Positions 45,275 to 57,872 of a stretch of DNA of 64,000 nucleotides are shown piece by piece (position 1 is the first letter of the stretch; every line of letters begins with the position of its first letter). The DNA lies in NCBI GenBank assembly GCA_026168455.1, contig CM047430.1, positions 5,045,448 to 5,109,447 of the forward strand, given 5' to 3'. The translations under genes and the position numbers were made by a program. The DNA is from Theocolax elegans (taxonomy: Eukaryota > Arthropoda > Insecta > Hymenoptera > Cerocephalidae). A model generated the notes under the pieces. It made no database searches and was not told the DNA's origin. It was given only the letters and a program-made list of their open reading frames with translations.

Positions 45275-45294
45275 GTGTGAGGTTTACCTCACAC
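45275..45294. repeat. Hairpin GTGTGAGG-TTTA-CCTCACAC
   Basis: Perfect 8-bp stem with 4-nt loop just after a CpG-poor AT stretch. Confidence 0.8.
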
Positions 45295-46156
45295 ACTTCC
45301 TCCCGACTTCGCATGCCAGAGGAAATTTCGTCGTCTACCGCCTCGAAACCGGCGGCTATTAGAGTAAAGGAAAATATTTTAATAACTCACAAATTCAATT
45401 TTTAAATCACCATTGTAATTGTATTCAAATAAATAATATGTATTTAATAAAACTCCTGGCACTAATTTACAATCCTTAATATAATAACTCACTCACGACC
45501 GATTCGTACACGTGCACACTCTCTCTCACCCTATATATCCCTCCGGCGGTTGCTAAATATATATATAAATGTAATTAAATTCGGCCACCCGTCGGACTAA
45601 CCGTAATTATACTCAACTCTACTCGACCCTGCAGAATTACCCAACTCTACAAAGAAACTACTAAATGGTTGCTCGGCCTAACAATACACTCGATACAGCA
45701 AAAGAACGACTGCTATACGGTAGGACGATCAGGTAGCAAATGGACGAGACCGGCTTCTTCATCCAGCTCGCGATGTGGCTTAATCCTTCGAAAAAAAAGG
45801 ATTTTTCCTTCATTCTATTACTATCTTTATCTATCCTACTGCTGCTCTTATCTACCAGCGTTAATTAAGTTGGTTGATTGCGTGATCGATACGCAAAGTC
45901 AGCTCTGATCTTATTTCCGTCAAGGCCGATTAACCATTAATAAAGGTTTACGTCACCACCATCCTGTAAATTATTGGTTCGATAAGGCAACCAAATACCT
46001 TTGGCACTCGGAAGGCGTGCAATACGAATATTTAATTACCATATCGGTAACCCAGTCGGTGCTGCCGCCCCGTACCTACCGGCTATATAAATCCTATTAC
46101 TACTCACGACACACTCATATTTCAATTAAAACTACTTATCACACCTACTACGACTA

Positions 46157-47004
46157 TACAGGGTGTCCTAAAAGTAACGATACACCCAATAAATATTCCA
46201 GGTAAAAGCTTTTTTAAAAAAGGTGAAGGTCATTCCTTAAGTAACTTTTTACGACGAATCCAGTGGTGAACTTGGATTTGACCTTCAACTTATCATTCAA
46301 GGTCATTTCAAGGTCAACTTTGTTTTTTTAAATGGGAACCCCTATTTTTGACAACAGCAATCGAATGAGCGAGAAATTTTACGTCTAAACATGTACTCAT
46401 GTAAATCAAGCACTCCAAAGGGAACAGATTTTACTACGTCCACGTCGTTGTTCCTGGGTAACGCTAAATGTAAAAAAACTGACCTTCCAATGACCTTAAA
46501 GGTTCAAACTTACAGATTGGAGTTAATCCATAGCAGGTTCGAGTGAAATTTCCCGCTCTTTTGATTGTTGTTGTGAAAAACAGCCGTTTTCATTAAATAA
46601 AAAGTTAACCTTCGAATGACCTTCAAGGTCTAACGCTAGGTCAAATCCAAGGTCACCATTGGATACCATTATTACAAGAATTCCCTTGACCTTTTTAATG
46701 CCCCTAAGTCAAACAAGTACAGATCGGAGCCGATCCATACCTAAAACTTAATAACCATCAGCAGAAGATTCAAGGTCACCTTGACCTATGACCTGAGTAC
46801 ACGTATAGACGTAAAATAGGGTTTCCCATTTAAAAAAACAAAGTTGACCTTGAAATGACCTTGAATGACAAGTTGAAGGTCAAATCCAAGTTCACCACTG
46901 GATTCGTCGTAAAAAGTTACTTAAGGAATGACCTTCAACTTTTTTAAAAAAGCTTTTACCTGGAATATTTTTTGGGTGTATCGTTACTTTTAGGACACCC
47001 TGTA
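46157..47004. mobile_element. 848-bp TA-flanked foldback MITE
   Basis: Ends TACAGGGTGTCCTAAAAGTA and its inverse, with TA duplication (46155-46156, 47005-47006) as for Tc1/mariner elements. Arms of about 190 bp contain repeated TTGACCTTGAA / TTCAAGGTCA. No transposase. Confidence 0.9.
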
Positions 47005-47006
47005 TA

Positions 47007-47948
47007 CATTTAAATCTCATAACGGCTCACCCAATTCTACCAAAGCGTACATAATACTCTAAATTAATTAATTATTAATGAATTACTAATTAATCTCCCC
47101 ATACTTCCGGCGTATACCTACATCTCACGACCGGCTAGTATGTGTACGTGTGCGCGCTGTACAATAGTATATACGCATGTATATGTGTACGCGCGCCGTA
47201 TATCTATGCTAATTTGCCATCGTATACCTTACTACGCATACATTAGGTATACGCAGCTCCTACTCAACTCGCGCGCTGCCCCTCACTCTGCGCCCGCTCT
47301 CCCATCATTCCACCGACGGTCGCTTACTCGAACTCTCCGCGCGTGCAACACTCGTTGCTCGTGTTATCTCCCTTCCCGCGCACGATCGTCGCGCCGTAGG
47401 TGCAGCGTTCCCTGGTGTACGGGTATAGAATGTGGAGCCCCCTGACTCCCTCGGCTAGTTGCGCAAGGCAGGGTTGCCAGATGGCGATTGTTTCTCCTTG
47501 TTGTTCTTGCTTAATAAACATCAATATACGTAAGAGAGAAAAGGAAAAAATATCGTCAACTGGTCACTCTGGCGCAAGGTGCTCGAGCGCGCGCGCACCT
47601 GCGCGCCATCTTCGCCGTCTTTATAACTATGGTATAAGCATTTATAACTATGGTATTAGCATTTAATTTATAACTATGGTATTAGCATTTAATTTCCGAA
47701 ATTCAGATGTTCCAACAACGATAACATAGGCTCCATCTACGTACATTATATCGACGCCTTAATGGAACAAAGACCTATGTCGGCTTATTGAAGAAAGACC
47801 TACCTCGGTTGCCGGAACGAGAAGTGCCCATCTTTTCTTTTGTTTGAACTATAGAGCCCTGATACCATAAACTGCCTACCCCCTGCCAGTGATGGGAAGT
47901 AGATACAAGATCCAAATTTATTATGTTCGGCGTCATAAACCCCAATGC

Positions 47949-48001
<53 letters not shown>

Positions 48002-49135
48002 ACAACGGTAAGCGAGTTACCGATTAGGTGAGTAACCGAAAAGAGTATAGAGAAGGTTGCGCGCGCAAGGAACGCGCGCGAGTGTCGTGCGCGAAGAGAA
48101 TAAGAGTATTAAGTTCGCGCGCGCACGGCGAAAACAACGTGTTTTCAGTTGGTGTGAATTCTTTGGTATTTGAGGAAAAGAACTGAAGAACTGGTGCATT
48201 TTGTGTGTGTGGGTGTGAGGCATTCTTCCCACCAACCTCCACGTCGGCGTCCGGAGCAGCACGTCCCACAGTAAGGGAAATAAGGATGCCAGGAATCGGC
48301 AGCCTTCCCGACCATTGGAGTGAGAGAGAGAGAAGGATAATCACGAGGCCAAGCTCTCTCTCCGTTGCCCAGTTTTTTCCCGCCGAGACGAAATATTCAG
48401 ATTCGCGGTAAGTGGTGCACCATGTTTAGACCCGCATGTCTATTTAATATTTCGTACTCCGATTTACCTGGTACGGTCCAGGAGAGGAAGCGTTGCTCTT
48501 TCCTCCCCTCTCGTGACAAATCCCGCCCGGGTAGACAGACCGGTGGTTCGCGGGAGCCACTTCACGAGAGAAGGCGCACGTGACGTATGCAGCTTCTACG
48601 TCAGAGCTCCCTACGTCAGAGATACATACGTCACACGGTGTGATGGATAGCCATCAGGTTAAGCAGCCGATCATTCTCGGATCGGTTGCAGATTTCTCGA
48701 CCGTTAACAAGTGCTAACGATTTGTTTTCGCGCTAACCTCGGGGGTAGTCATCGGTACGACTCCCCTTAAATTAGTTAATTGTTAATTTATTATTTCGTG
48801 AGTGTTTATTTAATAAATTTAATAAATTATTCTAGTTGGCAATATTGGGCGTAGGGCCCAACTCACGGTACTAAAGTCAAACGAGGTGTTGACGTTGTGT
48901 ACGGCATTGCACGGGAATCAGAGTGATTCTCGGCCGCAACGTGGGACTGTACACTTAAGGTTGGTAAGTTGGGACAGATTGGGCCTGACCGAGGGCTTAC
49001 ATTCCCCAGTACTGTATTTTTGGCTTATGGGGATCACGGGATAATATGAGACCTTGATTTATTGCATTTCTAACACACACAGACACACACTCATATATAT
49101 ATATCTATGTATGTACTATGGTCTCTGGAACTAAA
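47007..49135. other. CpG-rich patches and microsatellites, no gene
   Basis: 47100-47600 and 48030-48620 are CpG-rich with GCGCGC tracts. (TA)n lies at 47951-47998. TACGTCAGA occurs several times near 48590-48640. A donor-like CGGTAAGTGG lies at 48408. Possibly untranslated exons or LTR remnants; nothing is identifiable. Confidence 0.35.
47620..47696. repeat. Tandem repeat TTTATAACTATGGTATTAGCA
   Basis: Three units: a 21-bp form followed by two 26-bp forms carrying an extra TTTAA. Confidence 0.85.
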
Positions 49136-49259
49136 TCCTACTGAAAATGTTTGCGCAATTAATAGCGCAACTTTTGACGCAACTTTTTGCGCTACTTTTT
49201 ACGTGTCTTTATCGAGCCAAAAGTTGCGCCATAAATTGCGCTACTACATTGAAAATTTG

Positions 49260-49321
<62 letters not shown>

Positions 49322-49928
49322 ATAATAGAAAATGCCTTAAGATCTTTTTTATGTGATTTTCAATTGCAATTTTCAATATGAATCCAACTTTAAAAAATTT
49401 CTAATATTTTGAAGATTGTAATTAAATAAAAAAAATGCAAATTAATAAAGTTACATTTATTTATTTAACTAAAAGCTCCAAATTTTGAAAGACAAGATTT
49501 TTTGTTTTAAACTCTTACCTCGAGGTTTTTCCAAATTCAAGATGACAGTATCTAAGATGGTAATATATATACGAGAAAATTTTTTGATATGTCGATATTA
49601 TTCCATAAACAATGTTTTATGATGAATGTTTATCAACATTGGACATACGACGTAGTTTTTACCATTACAAGATGGCGGACTCAATATAGCGGCAAGAAAT
49701 TCGGCAAATTCTTCGATTTTTATGAAATTTGATTTACAGGGATTTCTTGAATCGCTGATTACGAAATCGATATCAGTTTTTACAAATTCAAGATGGCGGA
49801 CCCAATATAGCGGCAAGAAATTTTGCAAATTAGTGTAAATGAATTTATTGTTCGTCTAGTTATTATAATGAGCTGGGGAATTTATTGATCACCACGAACA
49901 AATTATACTGTGACAAAACAATCTTTTT

Positions 49929-49972
49929 GCCGACGTTTCGGATGTTTTAATTATTACATCTCTTTTCAAGGC
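49929..49972 (-). ncRNA. Hammerhead-like motif, left terminus
   Basis: Minus strand: GCC, TTGAAAA, stem GATGT/ACATC with AATAATTAAA loop, then GAAACGTC and GGC. See the right copy. Confidence 0.45.
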
Positions 49973-50575
49973 TACAAATGCATATAAACTTATTAAAATA
50001 TAAACGTAGTCAAAATAAAGAAAAATAAGATAGATATTAAAAAATAACCGAAAACTCACCAATAAGTCATGTTAAGTTAAAAAAGAATCATGGTGTTACA
50101 CAGTGGTCTTAATAAAATTTACAAAAACTCAATAACTGACAAAGCTATTCTGAAAAAACAAAATCACCAAAAGTTCGTTAATTATTTAAAAAAACCAAAA
50201 GTTAACAATTTACAAAAAGATATACAGTATTATAAAAAATTTTTTTTTCTAATTATAATTATATTAAAATAAAAAAGCTAGAAAAAAACTCACACAATAA
50301 ATTATAACACTAAAAATCACTTTAGACTTTTGCTAAGGAACACCCCAGAGGGGGTCCATAGCATAAATAATTAATATAAGCACGACTATTAGAGCCTAAC
50401 CTCTAACCAATACTATAATATTGTGTATATGAAAACGTTTGAGAAGTGGGGGAAAAACATAGTATATCGAAATAAGCGGGTACGAGAGAGAAAGCCAATA
50501 TCTATCTCTTATAAGTACAAGAACGGTAGCAAGAATAAATAGGCCTTTAACTAATGTGTATAAATGAATATATGA

Positions 50576-50948
50576 TCAATGTATACATCCCACAACACTA
50601 TCTAAAACTATTTTATAAACATTTTTAAGATTATTTGTATCCTCCATACGGTTTAAAGTATTTTTGTTAGAATAAATATTAATCATCTCAGAAAAAAGAC
50701 GTTTTTTGTAATTACTCTCTATGTCTAAAATAGTGGAACTTTTCAAAATTAATAGTATGTCCAGCATTAATTGTGTGCATCGGAACTGCAGATCTCTCAT
50801 TTTTATTTTTTATATCATTTTTGTGTTCATTTATACGTAATTTCAATTTCCTTTTGCTAGTGCCTATATAAATTGCAGTACAATCACTACATGGAATTCC
50901 ATAAACAATGTTGCATACATCATACTTAATTAACTCATCCTTTCCCAA
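50576..50948 (-). pseudogene. Penelope GIY-YIG domain, left half copy
   Basis: IVYGIPCSDCTAIYIGTSKR and KLRINEHKNDIK, then after a frameshift SNYKKRLFSEMINIY. Differs from the right copy by very few residues (NAGHT versus NARHT) and carries the same frameshift. Confidence 0.85.
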
Positions 50949-51029
50949 TTTAATAATGTGATTAAACTTATTTATTATGCAATTAATCGATAAAAAATTA
51001 TATATGATATCCTTCTTATAGTTAATAAT

Positions 51030-51955
51030 GAAAAAATAGATTTAATTTTAGATAAATTTAATAGTTTCTCTGAATTTTTACAATTCACTATGGAAGTTGA
51101 GTGTGATAGGGTGTTGCCTTTCCTTGATATTGAATCAATTAGGATTGACAATGGTTTTCCATTAACAAATTGGTTCCGGAAAAAAACAGCATCTGGTCGA
51201 TATCTTAATTATTTCTCCCACCATCCACAACATCAAAAAATTGCAATGGTTTATAACTTGGTAGACAAGGGCATATTACTTTCGCACTCTTCGTTCCATG
51301 ATGAAAATTTGAAAATAATTAAAGAGTTCTTAAGCCAAAATTCTTATCCCTGTAATTTCATATTGAAATATATGGGTAAAAGGTTGGCACATATTAATAA
51401 TAATAATAACATTAATTTTGCAAATACAAGATATAATAGAACTATAAATTTGATGCGCAGACCGAAGGTAGTTTTACCATTTTTTAAAAATTTAACTCCT
51501 AAGCTGAATAATATTTTTAACAAGCATAATTTTTTATCGATTAATTGCACAATAAATAAGTTTAATCACATTATTAAATTGGGAAAGGATGAGTTAATTA
51601 AGTATGATGTATGCAACATTGTTTATGGAATTCCATGTAGTGATTGTACTGCAATTTATATAGGCACTAGCAAAAGGAAATTGAAATTACGTATAAATGA
51701 ACACAAAAATGATATAAAAAATAAAAATGAGAGATCTGCAGTTCCGATGCACACAATTAATGCTAGACATACTATTAATTTTGAAAAGTTCCACTATTTT
51801 AGACATAGAGAGTAATTACAAAAAACGTCTTTTTTCTGAGATGATTAATATTTATTCTAACAAAAATACTTTAAACCGTATGGAGGATACAAATAATCTT
51901 AAAAATGTTTATAAAATAGTTTTAGATAGTGTTGTGGGATGTATACATTGATCAT
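51030..51955 (+). pseudogene. Penelope-like RT C-terminus and GIY-YIG endonuclease
   Basis: Begins in the RT thumb region (LILDKFNSFSEFLQFTMEVE, then LPFLDIESIRID and TASGRYLNYFSHHP, conserved in Penelope RTs), continues through a basic linker to GIY-YIG (IVYGIPCSDCTAIYIGTSKR; CxxC and YIG; then KLRINEHKND). At about 51790 the frame shifts and SNYKKRLFSEMINIY follows. The palm with the catalytic Asp residues is missing because of 5' truncation. Confidence 0.88.
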
Positions 51956-52540
51956 ATATTCATTTATACACATTAGTTAAAGGCCTATTTATTCTTGCTA
52001 CCGTTCTTGTACTTATAAGAGATAGATATTGGCTTTCTCTCTCGTACCCGCTTATTTCGATATACTATGTTTTTCCCCACTTCTCAAACGTTTTCATATA
52101 TAGTATGGTTAGAGGTTAGGCTCTAATAGTCGTGCTTATATTATTATTTATGCTATGGACCCCCTCTGGGGTGTACCTTAGCAAAAGTCTAAAGTGATTT
52201 TTAGTGTTATAATTTATTGTGTGAGTTTTTTTTAGCTTTTTTATTTTAATATAATTATAATTAGAAAAAAAATTTTTTTATAATACTATATATCTTTTTG
52301 TAAATTGTTAACTTTTGGTTTTTTTAAATAATTAACGAACTTTTGGTGATTTTGTTTTTTTAGAATAGCTTTGTCAGTTATTGAGTTTTTGTAAATTTTA
52401 TTAAGACCACTGTGTAACACCATGATTCTTTTTTAACTTAACATGACTTATTGGTGAGTTTTCGGTTATTTTTTAATATCTATCTTATTTTTCTTTATTT
52501 TGTTTACGTTTATATTTTAATAAGTTAATATGCATTTATA

Positions 52541-52583
52541 GCCTTGAAAAGGGATGTAATAATTAAAACATCCGAAACGTCGG
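52541..52583 (+). ncRNA. Hammerhead-ribozyme-like motif, right terminus
   Basis: Order GCC - TTGAAAA - GGGATGT/ACATCC stem with AATAATTAAA loop - GAAACGTC - GGC. This follows the minimal hammerhead of Penelope-like elements (core CUGANGA, GAAA, ACGU), with stem I GCC/GGC. The core has U for C3 and A for G8, a paired change; stem II has one extra G. Activity is uncertain. Confidence 0.5.
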
Positions 52584-52662
52584 CAAAAAGATTGTTTTGT
52601 CACAGTATAATTTGTTCGTGGTGATCAATAAATTCCGCAGCTCATTATAAATTTTGCAAATT

Positions 52663-54060
52663 GTTGGATTTCTATGAAATTTGATTTACAGTGGTTTTCT
52701 GGGTCGCTGGTTACAAATTCGTTGTTAGTTTTTATTTACATATTCAAGATAGCATAGAAACCAATAAGGTGACCACAAGTTCTATTTATGTTAAATTTAG
52801 TTTAAAAGATTTTTTGGGCCACTTTGACTTATGTGCAACATGCTTTTCCTCATGAAATAAATAGTCGTAAATATTCCTCAACGAAAATATTAAAAGTAAA
52901 CAAAACAAAGAAAGTACAAAAAAAACTTACTGAATTACGTGTCTTTTCATGCGATGTGAGCTGGGAAACGTGACTTCTTGGCTAAACGACGTAAAATCAG
53001 CGACCTATAAACTTAATTTAAGAATACTAAGACAAAAACACAACTGGATTATGTTATATACATTTAAAATTTTTGTGTTCTTTTATTCAGAAGCAAATAA
53101 TTTAAGTAAGAAAAAAGAATATACATACAATATTATTACTTTTTATATTTAAATAAAATGTTATGATGATATTTAAGGAAAAAGGCATATTTTTATATAA
53201 AATTCGTTTTATTAAGGCCGTATATAACATAATATAATTAAATACAAATGTTTTCGATGGAAGCCAGCCAATAAATTATAATCATAGATCTTAATTAAAA
53301 ATAAATCAGTTTACAATTTTAATAAATAGTAAATTCAATGTAGATAATTTAATAGTGCAATTTTTTAGGTACTGGTATAATGAATTTTTGTTCATCGATG
53401 TCAATTAATACGCATATTCTCCATATCTGTTCTGTTTTAATAGAAATTTCGTTACTGCTGCAACGTCTCGAATTATACTTGAGTAATGATTCAAAGTTGC
53501 TTTATAACGTGACAAATAATTACTTCTTTATCATTAACATCTACAACGAAATCTATTAACGAATAATAATATTTAACGAATTATTATAACGAATTCGTAA
53601 TCAGCGATCCAAGAAATCCCTGTGAATCGAATTTCATAAAAATCGAAGAATTTGCCAAATTTCTTGCCGCTATATCGGGTCCGCCATCTTGAAATGGTAA
53701 AAACTACGCCGTATATTCAATGTTGATAAACATTCATCATAAAACATTGTTTATGGAGTAATATCGAAATATCAAAAAATTTTCTCCTATATATATTACC
53801 ATCTTGGATGCTGCCATCTTGAATTTGGAAAAACCTCGAGGTAAGAGTTTAAAACAAAAAATCTTGTCTTCCAAAAATTGGAGCTTTTAGTTAAATAAAT
53901 AAATAAATATACCTTTATTAATATGCATTTTTTTTATTTGATTGCATTCATCAAAATATTAGAAATTTTTTAAAGTTGGATTCATGTTGAAAATTACAAT
54001 TGAAAATCACATAAAAAAGATCTTAAGACATTTTCTATTATAAAATTATATATATATGGG
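52663..54060. repeat. Remainder of P2 arm D, centre and arm D'
   Basis: Parallels 34240-35660 of P1 closely, including the ACGTGTCTTTTCATGCGATG stretch at the centre. No gene. Confidence 0.8.
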
Positions 54061-57000
54061 AGATTCCATGTGAAGTGATCCAGTTAAAAAATAGAATTTT
54101 GTTTTAATGTATGGAATCAGTAAAAACTACTTGAATAGAGTGTAGCTAAATTTTTAGACCTGAATTTCAATTAGAACCAGAGTTGTAGCCAATCAAAAAA
54201 TAGAATTTTTTGAAAAAATTGACTTATTGGCCATGTTTATCACTTAATAACTCAAAATCTAACAATTTTTTCTTATATACATTAAATTTGAAAAAGTTTA
54301 TAAATTTCAAGAAGAATCTGTTGAAATATTTCATTTATATTAGTTTAATACATTGAATATAGTTATAATTAATAAAAACCTTTATAGTAAAAAAAAGGGT
54401 TGTACGATCAAAAATATTTTATCCATCCAAGAATCTAATTCATCGATGATTAATTGGCTCCAAAATGGTGCAAAGTTTGAGTGCGGCAGAGCATTTCAGA
54501 CAAAGTTATGGTGTTTTTAGGCAAATTTCTTAAAAAAGAGAGCAAATGCATTTTATGAAAAAAACAGAGTAACCGTATACTTGCATTCGAACAACATGGC
54601 ACTATTATTCTTCAATAATAAAAAAAGATACTATTTAATGTTAGTTACTGATACTTTTCAATCTCTAAGCTGCTTACAAACATAAAGCAGTAGGTATAAG
54701 CAGTTATACCTGTTATGTAATTGGATAAATATCTGAAACTTTTTATAATTCCAATAAATCCAAATATAACAGGTATAACTAAAAGTATCAGACTTAAATA
54801 ACAACTATAGAAAAGTATCAGTAACTAACAATAAATAGTATATTTTAGTAATATTGAGGAATAATAGTGCCATATTGTTTGAATGCAAGTATACGGTTAG
54901 TCTGTTTTTTTTATAAAATGCATTTGCTCTCTTTTTTTAAGAAATTTGCCTAAAAACACCATAACTTTGTCTGAAATGCTCTGCCGCACTTAAACTTTGC
55001 ATTATTTTGAAGGTAATTAATCATCGATGAATTAGATTTTTGGATGGATAAAATATTTTTGATCGTACAACCCTTTTTTTTACTATAAAGGTTTTTATTG
55101 ATTATAACTATATTCAAAGTTTAAAAATAATATAAATGAAATATTTTAACTGATTCTTCTTGAAATTAATAAACTTTTTCATATTTAATGTATATAAGAA
55201 AAAATTGTTAGATTTTGAGTTATTAAGTGATAAACATGGCCAATAAGTCAATTTTTTCAAAAAATTCTATTTTTTGATTGGCTACAACTCTGGTACTAAT
55301 TGAAATTCAGGTCTAAAATTTAGCTACCCCGTTGAAAAATTTCCTATTGATTCAGTATTGATTCTGTGATGAAATCATTATGGAATTAATAAAAAATAGC
55401 TACTGATATGATCAAAATCAAGTCTGACTCAGTAGTAAGTTCTCACCAAAACGCAAAACTGATTTCTTACTGAATTATTACAAAATCAGTAATGAATCAA
55501 TGTTGTATCATTATGGAATCAGTACTGTATCAATTTTGAAATTATTTAATTGAAGAAGGGCAATGTGCCCTTAAAAATTCAGAATCAGTGTCAAATCAAT
55601 ACCCTGTTTAAAAAATTCACACTGATTCAGTACTGATTTCTCTAAAAAATTAATAAAATAAATTTTTTTAGATAATTCTCTAAAAAGAATTAGGTAAAAA
55701 CAAATAAAATTGTCAAAAAAACATAAAATAAATAAAAAAAAAGTATTACACATTTTTCTGTTTATGTTAGTTATTCACCCATCCACTTATTAACCGCGGT
55801 CAATGCTGCTTAACTTTCATTATCTATCATTTCTCAGTCTATTCTCAATGCTACATTCACAAACAGTTACAAAGATAATAAAAACATATTTGTAGACATT
55901 TCAAAAAGCCCAGCTAGATATTATTTTAATGGTATTAATTTTAATGGAATAAACATATTTTTAAACAAATATATAGTAATATATGGCAGCAATTTTATAT
56001 TAATTGTAACTAGGCTTTTTATAAATATGTTTTCATTATCTTATTGTAACTGTTTGTGAATGTAGCAGATAGAAGATAGTAAATCATGCAATAGAAAATA
56101 CTAAAATCAGTATGGAATTAGTAATAACATCTCTTTAAGGTTATAATATTTAACATTTCAAGTACATATATTTCATTAATCCAATTGTTAAATATCTAAA
56201 AGACCTTTTACAAAGGTGTAAAAATTCGAAAGTATGATGCAATTTCGATTACACTTTAGCAATTCTTATCTTACTTTATACAAACTTACTGCAATAGAAA
56301 ATACTGAAATCAAAATGAAATCATCAAGTTTTCTGCTAAAAAATTTAGCTGTACATTTACTCAAAAAGTATTAACCAAAATTTATTTCATAATTGTTAGC
56401 CCTGGCGTATCTTACATCAATAAATAATTAATATAATATTAATAATAATACTCTTTTGTGCATATTAAATTCTACATATGTATTAAAACGTAAATATCTC
56501 TTTTTTATTGGTTTAAAATTATTTTTTGTATTTTAGTTTAAACCAATAAAATAGAGATATTTACGTTTTAATACATTATGGAGAAATTAATATCGTACAA
56601 ATGAATGAATATTACTTCCATACTGATTTTAGTATTTTCTATTGCATAATTTACTATCTTCTATCTGCTACATTCACAACAGTTACAATAAGATAATGAA
56701 AACATATTTGTAGACGTTTCAAAAGCCTAGTTACAATTAATATGAAATTGCTGCAATATATTACTAAATATATATTGTTCTTCTAATATGTTACCGATAT
56801 GTACATTAAAATTTTAACTTGTATGAAATTGTCCATATTTTTAAAAATATGTTTATTCCTATAAATTAATACCATTAAAATAAATTCTAATTGGATTTTT
56901 TGAAATGTCTACAAATATGTTTTTATTATCTTTGTAACTGTTTGTGAATGTAGCATTGAGAATAGACTGAGAAATGATAGATAATGAAAGTTAAGCAGCA

Positions 57001-57579
57001 TTGACCGCGGTTAATAAGTGGATGGGTAAATAACTAACATAAACAGAAAAATGTGTAATACTTTTTTTATTTATTTAATGTTTTTTTGAGAATTTTATTT
57101 GTTTTTTACCTAATTTTTTTTAGTGAATTATCTAAAAAAATTTATTTTATTTATTTTTTAGAGAAGTCAGTACTGAATCATGTGAATTTTTTAAACAGGG
57201 TATTGATTTGACACTGATTCTGAATTCAGGTGAATATGAATTTTTAAGGGCACATTGGCCCTTCTTCAAGTAAATAATTTCAAAATTGATAGTCAGTACC
57301 TGATTCCATAATGAGACAACATTGATTCATTACTGATTTTGTAATAATTCGTAAGAAATCAGTTTTGCGTTTTGGTGAGAACTTACTACTGAGTCAGAAT
57401 TGATTTTGATTAATATCAGTAGCTATTTTTTATTAATTCCATAATGATTTCATCACAGAATCAATACTGAATCAATAGGAACTTTTTCAACGGGGTACAC
57501 TCTATTCAAGTAGTTTTTACTGATTCCATACATTAAAACAAAATTCTATTTTTTGTAACGGATCACTCACATGGAATCT
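54061..57579. mobile_element. Palindrome B, copy 1 (holds element E)
   Basis: Ends AGATTCCATGTGAAGTGATC and its inverse. Without E it is about 1.35 kb, almost wholly palindromic, non-coding. Confidence 0.85.
55327..57495. mobile_element. Element E: 2169-bp near-complete palindrome at TA
   Basis: Ends CCCCGTTGAAAAA and TTTTTCAACGGGG, flanked by TA (55325-55326, 57496-57497). The uninterrupted site GCTACACTC is seen in copy 2 at 59149-59157. Arms meet near 56525. No ORF. TA duplication suggests Tc1/mariner-type mobilisation. Shares its interior with 5811-6560. Confidence 0.92.
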
Positions 57580-57604
57580 AGTATGGAATCATCATGGAAT
57601 CCAT

Positions 57605-57761
57605 ATGTATTTCAAATTTTCAATATTAGTAGGCGCAATTTATGGCGCAACTTTGGATTGATAAAGAACCGTAAAAAGTAGCGCAAAAAGTTGCATCAAA
57701 AGTTGCGTCAAAAGTTGCGTCAAAAGTTGCGATATTAATTGGGTATACATTTTCAGTAAGG
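57605..57761. repeat. C' module with GTTGCGTCAAAA repeats
   Basis: Five related 12-mers (AAAAGTTGCGTC and variants) followed by ATACATTTTCAGTA. Other copies: 19697-19845, 35690-35824, 49136-49255, 59275-59420, 61393-61535. Confidence 0.85.
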
Positions 57762-57872
57762 TATATAAAGAAAGTATACTTTTTTAAATTTGAATTTGCC
57801 GCGCTCCTCATGCTCCGCGCGGTTTAACGCGAGACAGGTAGATGGAACAAATAGCATGATAAGAAAGATATA

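Larger units (their letters stand above)
42781..46154. other. CpG-rich non-coding region, leader or LTR-like
   Basis: No supported coding region. 43130-44110 and 44200-44660 are CpG-rich; several fused acceptor/donor-like sites occur (e.g. CTCAAAG-GTATGAT near 45120). It resembles long leader/LTR DNA of arthropod retroelements or untranslated exons. Confidence 0.35.
49832..52648. mobile_element. Penelope-like element, two head-to-head halves
   Basis: Flanked by a 14-bp target duplication AAATTTTGCAAATT (49818-49831, 52649-52662). The left half 49832-51000 is minus, the right half 51001-52648 plus; both share the 3' portion, are nearly identical, and are 5'-truncated at different points. The left end has about 30 extra bases beyond the shared terminus, as in known Penelope termini. 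Confidence 0.88.
49136..57761. mobile_element. P2: second copy of the palindromic foldback element
   Basis: Same order as P1: C module (49136-49255), (TA)n tract (49274-49315), arm D, centre, arm D' (to 54045), then C' (57605-57761). Nested in it: a Penelope-like element in arm D and palindrome B between D' and C'. Confidence 0.8.

Noticed and set aside
47951..48000. Long TA tract as a possible origin or regulatory site
   Set aside because: Simple microsatellite; similar tracts occur at 35652 and 49274 inside transposons.
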